Positions 6,473 through 10,387 of a stretch of 10,387 nt of DNA are shown here, in pieces. Below the pieces are notes generated by a model. It was not told the DNA's origin and searched no databases. It saw only the letters and a list, made by a program, of their open reading frames with translations. The stretch is from Actinomycetes bacterium. Its GTDB lineage: Bacteria; Actinomycetota; Actinomycetes; Mycobacteriales; Mycobacteriaceae. The first letter of the stretch is position 1, and each line of letters begins with the position of its first letter. A program made the translations under genes and the position numbers. The stretch is from NCBI GenBank assembly GCA_023416315.1, contig JAEZIA010000055.1:1-10387 (forward strand), given 5' to 3'.

Positions 6473-6619
6473 ATGAAGACGCACATCAACTGCCCGTGTG
6501 GTGAGGCGATCAGCGCCAAGGACGAGGACGAGCTGGTGGACCTCACCAAGCAGCACCTGGCCGCCGCGCACCCCGGCATGGACTACGGCCGGGACGAAAT
6601 CCTGTTCATGGCCTACTGA
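6473..6619 (+). CDS. DUF1059 family small protein (48 aa)
   Basis: A 48-residue cytoplasmic protein starting MKTHINCPCGEAI and ending DEILFMAY, which matches my knowledge of DUF1059, a family of unknown function found in actinobacteria and archaea. The pattern C7-x-C9, then H28 and H33, could form a small zinc site; this is inference from spacing. The ATG at 6473 has a strong GGAGG four bases upstream (6464-6468), and the coding frame ends in TGA at 6617-6619. It follows the HhH-GPD gene by 43 bases on the same strand and could be co-transcribed with it. It is short enough to be missed by length-filtered gene calling. Confidence 0.85.
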   Translation: MKTHINCPCGEAISAKDEDELVDLTKQHLAAAHPGMDYGRDEILFMAY

Positions 6620-6680
6620 GGACCGACTGCATCGAGTCAGGACTGAGAGCGATTTTTCGCCAGATTCTTCGCCCTCACGT

Positions 6681-8090
6681 CTATCTCGATGCGGGAACGC
6701 CGACCGAAGCCTCCAGTTCCGCCAGCGCCTTCTCGGTGAGCGGAACCAGGCTTTCGATGTCGGTGACCACGTCCCGGTCGGCGACATACCCAACGCCGAT
6801 CCGGTCGGCGTAGGAGCACAACGTCACGTTGAGCGCCATGCCGTCGTAGGCCACCGACACCGGATAGATCTCGTCGACCCGCGCACCGTTGTAGTACAGC
6901 TGGGTGCGCGGTCCGGGCACGTTGGAGATCGGCAGGTTGTAGCTGGGCGGCACCCACGAGGTGAACGGCAGCTGCGGAAGCAGCACCGTCGGCGCGATGG
7001 CGGGCATCAGCACCACCAGCGTCGCGCCGGGCCCCTGAGCGGCGACCTGCTGCTTGACGTTTGCCATCGCGTGGTGGATCAGGCTCAGCCGCTGCGCCGG
7101 GTCGGCGATGGTGGTGCCCAGCGGGCACATGCCGAGACCGAACTGGTTGCCGTGCCGTTCCGACCCGGCGGAGTCGCGCTCGCGCACCGTCACCGGGCAC
7201 AGCGCCACCAGCGATCGGTCGGGCAACTCGTCGCGCTCGATCAGCCAGTGCCGCAGTACACCGGCCACCAGCGCGGTCGCGACGTCGTTGGCGGTGACGT
7301 CGGCGGCCTCCTGGATCGCCCGAATCCGGTTGCGGTCCAAGCTGGTTGCCGCGAAAGCGCGGCGGGGCCCGAGTTTGGTGTTGAACCGGGTGTGCGGCGC
7401 GCCGAACGGCGGCACCACAGTCGGCGTGGTCAGCGCGCCGATGATGTTGGCCAATTCCGCGGTCGCGACGTTTCGCGCCAGGCCCAGCCCGGAGACCGCG
7501 GTACCGGCGATATCGCGCGCCGCCGTCAGCGGGTTGAACCGGCGGCCCGGCGATGCGGGCTCGCCGCGCGCGGAGTTGGCATAGAACGGCGGCATCCCGC
7601 GCCGGTCGGGGTCTTCGGTGAGCGAGTCGCCGATCATCTGCAGGCCCGCGACACCGTCGACGACGATGTGGTGGACCTTGATGTACATCGCGAACCGGCC
7701 GCCGTCCAGGCCATCGATGAGATAGGCCATCCACAGCGGTGCCGAGCGGTCCAGTCGCTCTTCGTGCAGTTCGGACACCAGGTCCCACAACGCCGTGTCG
7801 GCCGACCCGCGGGGCAGCGTCCGGCGCTGAAGATGCCGGCGCACATCGAGGTCGTCAACCTCGCGCCACACCCACAGACCTCCGGTGTCCACGCCGCGGT
7901 GCGGCCGCCGTCGCAGTCGCGGGTCGACGGGATCGGGTGCGGTCAGCGCCTGCTGATAGAGCTCGTCGACGAATTGTGAACTATCGGTGCCCTCGGGCGG
8001 ACTCATCACCAGCACGACCGCGACGTGCATCGGGCTGGCGATCAGTTCGCCGGTGAGCATCAACGCGTCGATGGGGTCGAGCGTCTCCAT
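6681..8090 (-). CDS. Wax ester synthase / diacylglycerol acyltransferase (WS/DGAT) family
   Basis: A 469-residue acyltransferase of the bacterial WS/DGAT family, which joins acyl-CoA to diacylglycerol or a fatty alcohol to make storage triacylglycerol or wax ester at the membrane. The N-terminal domain begins with LDPIDALML and holds the active-site motif HHIVVDG (140-146; HHxxxDG), preceded by PLWMAYLIDGL (118-128). The C-terminal WES_acyltransf domain (about 310-455) has the NVPGP motif (390-394). Length and motifs are normal, so it should be active. Mycobacteria carry many paralogues (Tgs proteins); I cannot say which one this is. The ATG at 8090 has GGAGAG about ten bases upstream. The gene stands alone between unrelated neighbours and faces the DUF1059 gene tail to tail, with 61 bases between and no clear terminator. 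Confidence 0.93.
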   Translation of the reverse strand: METLDPIDALMLTGELIASPMHVAVVLVMSPPEGTDSSQFVDELYQQALTAPDPVDPRLRRRPHRGVDTGGLWVWREVDDLDVRRHLQRRTLPRGSADTALWDLVSELHEERLDRSAPLWMAYLIDGLDGGRFAMYIKVHHIVVDGVAGLQMIGDSLTEDPDRRGMPPFYANSARGEPASPGRRFNPLTAARDIAGTAVSGLGLARNVATAELANIIGALTTPTVVPPFGAPHTRFNTKLGPRRAFAATSLDRNRIRAIQEAADVTANDVATALVAGVLRHWLIERDELPDRSLVALCPVTVRERDSAGSERHGNQFGLGMCPLGTTIADPAQRLSLIHHAMANVKQQVAAQGPGATLVVLMPAIAPTVLLPQLPFTSWVPPSYNLPISNVPGPRTQLYYNGARVDEIYPVSVAYDGMALNVTLCSYADRIGVGYVADRDVVTDIESLVPLTEKALAELEASVGVPASR

Positions 8091-8129
8091 GAAAGGCCGA
8101 CTCTCCGTTGAGCGGAACAGGGATTCCCA

Positions 8130-8158
8130 AGCCTAACGCCGCTTTTCGAACCGGTCAG
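8130..8158 (-). promoter_or_regulatory. Sigma-A-like promoter of the WS/DGAT gene
   Basis: On the minus strand CTGACC (8158-8153) and TAGGCT (8135-8130) are separated by exactly 17 bases, close to the mycobacterial TTGACC / TANNNT pattern. The predicted start of transcription is near 8123, giving a leader of about 32 bases that contains GGAGAG. This suggests the gene is transcribed separately from the Lrp-type gene just upstream. Confidence 0.5.
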
Positions 8159-8166
8159 TCGAGCGT

Positions 8167-8685
8167 CTAGATCTCCCACTCGTAGGACAATTTCTCGACC
8201 CGCAACACCAGCGACGTATCGATGGCCTGGACACCCGGCAGCTGCGCGAGGCACTCGTCCTGGAATTCCAGCAGATGGTCGTGGTCGGTGAAGAACGTCT
8301 CCATCAGGATCTGACCCCGGGCCAGCATGCGCCCGAGATAGCGCACCTCGGGGCGTGGCTTGAGCACCTCGACCGCGGATTCGACCGAGGCCGGCAACAC
8401 GCTCACGGTGATGAACGCGGAGATGGTGGCGTCCTTGGCTTTTGGCGTGATCAGCGCGACCATCTCGATCAGTTCTTCTTCGAGCAGCCGGCTGACCCGG
8501 TTTCGGATGGTGGTCTCGGTGACCTTCAGGGCGCGGGCGATCTCGGTGTTCGGCATCCGCGCGTTGTTCTGCAGAAATCGGATGATCTGGCGGTCGAGCC
8601 CGTCGAGCACCGGCTTGCGGTCCGCGACCGTCGGCGGGCGGCTCGCGGACCGCTTGGCCGCCTCCGCCTCGACAATGTCAGCCAT
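8167..8685 (-). CDS. Lrp/AsnC family transcriptional regulator
   Basis: A 172-residue DNA-binding regulator. An unusually long polar N-terminal extension (1-27) precedes the winged helix-turn-helix: LDGLDRQIIRFLQNNARMPN (27-46), then the recognition region around VTETTIRNRVSRLLEE (55-70). The C-terminal ligand-binding RAM/AsnC domain spans about 78-172. Such proteins form dimers and octamers and respond to amino acids or related metabolites. The ATG at 8685 is chosen because GGGGAG lies about six bases upstream; a further in-frame TTG at 8730 would give 15 more residues but has no such site. The gene is divergent from a glutamine synthetase-like gene, so it probably controls that gene and itself. 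Confidence 0.92.
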   Translation of the reverse strand: MADIVEAEAAKRSASRPPTVADRKPVLDGLDRQIIRFLQNNARMPNTEIARALKVTETTIRNRVSRLLEEELIEMVALITPKAKDATISAFITVSVLPASVESAVEVLKPRPEVRYLGRMLARGQILMETFFTDHDHLLEFQDECLAQLPGVQAIDTSLVLRVEKLSYEWEI

Positions 8686-8833
8686 CACGCTCCCCTTCGT
8701 GGATTCGATATTCAAAGTGTAACGGGGCAATCGGTTCGTTTTACGACTTGTTCACGCTTACGAAATATGGATCGCCCTAGTATTTACGGACTTCACCGTT
8801 GTACTTCGACTCAGACTGCAGGTGCCTCACGCC
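8686..8833. promoter_or_regulatory. Divergent regulatory region of Lrp-type and GS-like genes
   Basis: A 148-base region, more A/T rich than its surroundings. It has three same-strand TTACG copies at 8741, 8758 and 8784 (TTACGA, TTACGA, TTACGG), a small palindrome TCGT-TTT-ACGA (8736-8746), and TTCGT (8735-8739) paired with ACGAA (8760-8764). A -10 candidate TAGTAT for the plus gene lies at 8778-8783 without a good -35, which would fit activator dependence. On the minus strand TACACT (8721-8716) is a possible -10 whose -35 position falls on the first TTACGA. Regulator binding here is inferred. Confidence 0.5.
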
Positions 8834-10192
8834 ATGAAAACCTTCCACGACAAGCAAGCCGAGCACGCGGCGCTGGCCACCGAGCTGGCCGACAAGGGCG
8901 TCCAATTCGCCATGGCCGCATGGGTCGACGTCACCGGGCGGCCGAAGAGCAAGGTCGTCCCGATCGGCCACCTTCCGGACATGCTGGCCGGCTCGGAACG
9001 CTACACCCCGCGCGGTGTCGGCGGACTGGGAGCGATGAATCCCGCCGAGGACGAATGCGTGGGCCTGCCCGACGCGGACACCCTGCGGATCCTGTCGTGG
9101 GATCCCCGCATCGCCTACTTCAACGCCGATCTCGTGCAGGGCGAATCGCGGGAGCCGTTCGAGAACTGCCCCCGCTCGGCGCTGAAGAAGGTCATCGCCA
9201 AAGCCGCCGACATGGGCTTCGCGATGAACCTCGGTGTCGAGACCGAGTTTTACCTCTACCGCACCAGCACGTTGCCGGACCTGGTACCCCGGTTCGCGTC
9301 GTCGGTCATCGAACCCACACCGGCCTACGACGCACGCGCGGTGATCGACTCACTGGAGTTCTTCTCCGAACTGGTCGAGCACATGGACGCGGCTGACTAC
9401 GGCCTCTACAGCTTCGACCAGGAAGGTGGTGAGGGCCAGTACGAGCTGGACTTCTCCTACACCGATGTTCTGGGAATGTGCGACCGGCTGACCCATCTGC
9501 GGCTGATGTTGGCCTCACTGGCCCAGAAGATGGATGCCACAGTCACTTTCATGCCCCGGCCGGAGACCCGGTCGTGGGGGTCGGGCGCGCACATGAACAC
9601 GAGCCTGGTGTCGACGACCACCGGCGAGAACGTCTTCGTGGAAGCCGACGGAAGCTGGAGCAAGACGGCGTTGTCGTTCGCCGCCGGCGTGCTCCGGCAC
9701 GCCCCGGCGCTCTCGGCGCTGACCTGCCCGACGGTGAACTCCTACAAACGCCTCACCCCGAAGCTCGCTGACGGGACGGTGTCGTGGGCACCGGTCTGGG
9801 CGCGCTACGGCACCAACAACCGCTCCTGCATGCTGCGGTTGCCGGGCAACCGGCCGTGCATCGAGAACCGTTCGGTGGACATGATGGCCAACATGTATCT
9901 GGCGGCGGCCTTCACGCTGGCGGCAGGTCTGGAAGGCATCGAGCTCGGACTGGACCCCGGTGATCCGGTCACCGACGACGCCAGCGACTGGGACCGCACC
10001 GCCGGAGCCGGGGAACGTCTGCCGCGCACCCTGCTCGAGGCCATCGAAGCCTTCGCCACAGATCCCTTGGTGGCCACCACATTCCCGCCGGGATTCGTCC
10101 GCGACTACCTCGCCATGAAGATCGAGGAGTGGGACAGCTACCACAGCGTGGTGACCCAGTGGGAGGTTGATCGCTACCTGCTCGACGTCTGA
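8834..10192 (+). CDS. Glutamine synthetase-like ATP-dependent ligase (GlnT/GmaS-type)
   Basis: A 452-residue enzyme of the glutamine synthetase superfamily, which activates a glutamate carboxyl with ATP and joins it to ammonia or an amine. The N-terminal beta-grasp contains WVDVTGRPKSK (30-40). Catalytic parts include the metal-binding GVETEFYLY (E136, E138), GQYELDF, GSGAHMN (H253), the ATP-loop motif TVNSYKRL (300-307), RYGTNNRS and ENRSVDMMANMYLAAAF. The adenylylation loop of GlnA-type enzymes (NLYDLPP) is absent, so that control is not expected. Overall it looks like the branch annotated 'type III glutamate-ammonia ligase' (GlnT) that also contains gamma-glutamylmethylamide synthetase (GmaS). 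The ATG at 8834 is preferred; a GTG at 8822 is the alternative (four residues longer). It could be amine-specific rather than a true glutamine synthetase. Confidence 0.92.
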   Translation: MKTFHDKQAEHAALATELADKGVQFAMAAWVDVTGRPKSKVVPIGHLPDMLAGSERYTPRGVGGLGAMNPAEDECVGLPDADTLRILSWDPRIAYFNADLVQGESREPFENCPRSALKKVIAKAADMGFAMNLGVETEFYLYRTSTLPDLVPRFASSVIEPTPAYDARAVIDSLEFFSELVEHMDAADYGLYSFDQEGGEGQYELDFSYTDVLGMCDRLTHLRLMLASLAQKMDATVTFMPRPETRSWGSGAHMNTSLVSTTTGENVFVEADGSWSKTALSFAAGVLRHAPALSALTCPTVNSYKRLTPKLADGTVSWAPVWARYGTNNRSCMLRLPGNRPCIENRSVDMMANMYLAAAFTLAAGLEGIELGLDPGDPVTDDASDWDRTAGAGERLPRTLLEAIEAFATDPLVATTFPPGFVRDYLAMKIEEWDSYHSVVTQWEVDRYLLDV

Positions 10193-10220
10193 TGCCGGCC
10201 CCCGACCAGAAGGTGACACT

Positions 10221-10387
10221 ATGACCCGACGCCATCCCCTTACGATCGCCGCCGCGGCCACCGGCGCCTGCCTGGTTGCCCTCACCGCCGCATGTTCGAG
10301 CTCGTCCGACACAGCACCGTCGACCACCGCCGCTGCCGCCACCGGTGAGGAGATCGTGATCGGCACCTCCGGTGACTTCCCGCCGGT
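10221..10387 (+). CDS. Solute-binding lipoprotein, probable amino-acid ABC transporter (partial)
   Basis: Only the first 55 codons are inside the window. The start, ATG at 10221, has AAGGTG five bases upstream. The protein begins with a lipoprotein signal peptide: Arg at 3-4, a hydrophobic stretch (7-24) and the lipobox-like LTAAC with lipid-carrying C25, followed by a Ser/Thr/Ala-rich linker (26-42). The mature domain opens with EEIVIGTSGDFPPV, typical of family 3 periplasmic binding proteins for amino acids and related polar compounds. It follows the GS-like gene by 28 bases in the same direction, so it is probably in the same operon and may bring in the substrate or nitrogen source for it. 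The ligand cannot be told from this fragment. Confidence 0.85.
   Translation, partial: MTRRHPLTIAAAATGACLVALTAACSSSSDTAPSTTAAAATGEEIVIGTSGDFPP

Noticed and set aside
6620..6680. Terminator between the DUF1059 and WS/DGAT genes
   Set aside because: Only a 4-bp stem (GCGA-TTTT-TCGC, 6649-6660) and small imperfect repeats are present, too weak for a call.
6498..7979. 493-codon plus-strand open frame through the DUF1059 gene and opposite the acyltransferase
   Set aside because: Overlaps two better supported genes; composition is Arg/His/Gln/Gly rich and typical of a shadow frame.
8686..8730. Upstream TTG start for the Lrp-type regulator
   Set aside because: It would add 15 residues without a ribosome site, while the ATG at 8685 has GGGGAG at good spacing.
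9515..10366. 283-codon minus-strand open frame opposite the GS-like gene
   Set aside because: Antisense to a complete enzyme and crossing into the lipoprotein gene; no motif seen.
1..10387. tRNA, rRNA, IS element, CRISPR array or phage genes
   Set aside because: No cloverleaf-like sequence, transposase motif, regularly spaced repeat or phage-type gene was seen on either strand.

Overview
The window is GC-rich DNA with codon use and gene families typical of an actinomycete. A mycobacterial host (Mycolicibacterium or Mycobacterium type) is the best guess. The reasons are a secreted DUF732 protein, a WS/DGAT-type acyltransferase, a small HhH-GPD protein of the actinobacterial type, and a probable leaderless mRNA with a TAGACT -10 box just before an ATG. 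This is inferred from family content, not from a database match. There are no rRNA, tRNA, IS or CRISPR signatures, and no stretch over 300 bases lacks a gene.

Region 1 (1-5753, minus strand, read right to left) is a tightly packed cluster: secreted DUF732 protein, LytS-type histidine kinase, LytTR response regulator, 127-aa two-helix membrane protein, sodium/solute symporter A (576 aa), then after a 140-base gap a DUF485 protein and symporter B (ActP-like, cut by the window edge). The first five genes are joined by a 12-base gap, a 9-base gap, an 8-base overlap and a 4-base GTGA overlap. The DUF485/symporter B pair is also joined by a GTGA overlap. The layout suggests a two-component system that senses a small carboxylate and controls its uptake. 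It recalls the LytS/LytTR systems BtsSR and YpdAB of E. coli, which respond to pyruvate and switch on transporter genes. The ligand here cannot be read from the sequence.

Region 2 (5754-6619, plus strand) starts from a 100-base divergent promoter region. It holds an HhH-GPD family protein that lacks the usual glycosylase catalytic residues, and a 48-aa DUF1059 protein with a possible zinc site.

Region 3 (6681-8090, minus strand) is one wax ester synthase/diacylglycerol acyltransferase family gene with its own recognisable promoter.

Region 4 (8167-10387) is a nitrogen-metabolism locus. An Lrp/AsnC regulator (minus) is divergent from a glutamine synthetase-like enzyme (plus), followed 28 bases later by the start of a solute-binding lipoprotein that runs off the window. 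The shared intergenic region carries repeated TTACG motifs that could be regulator sites. The enzyme resembles the GlnT/GmaS (type III-annotated) branch, so amine or glutamate-derived nitrogen use is plausible.

Nothing here is clearly a new kind of system. The most interesting material is the duplicated small-membrane-protein/symporter module under LytS/LytTR control, a start-site hairpin in front of symporter A, and the catalytic-residue loss in the HhH-GPD protein.
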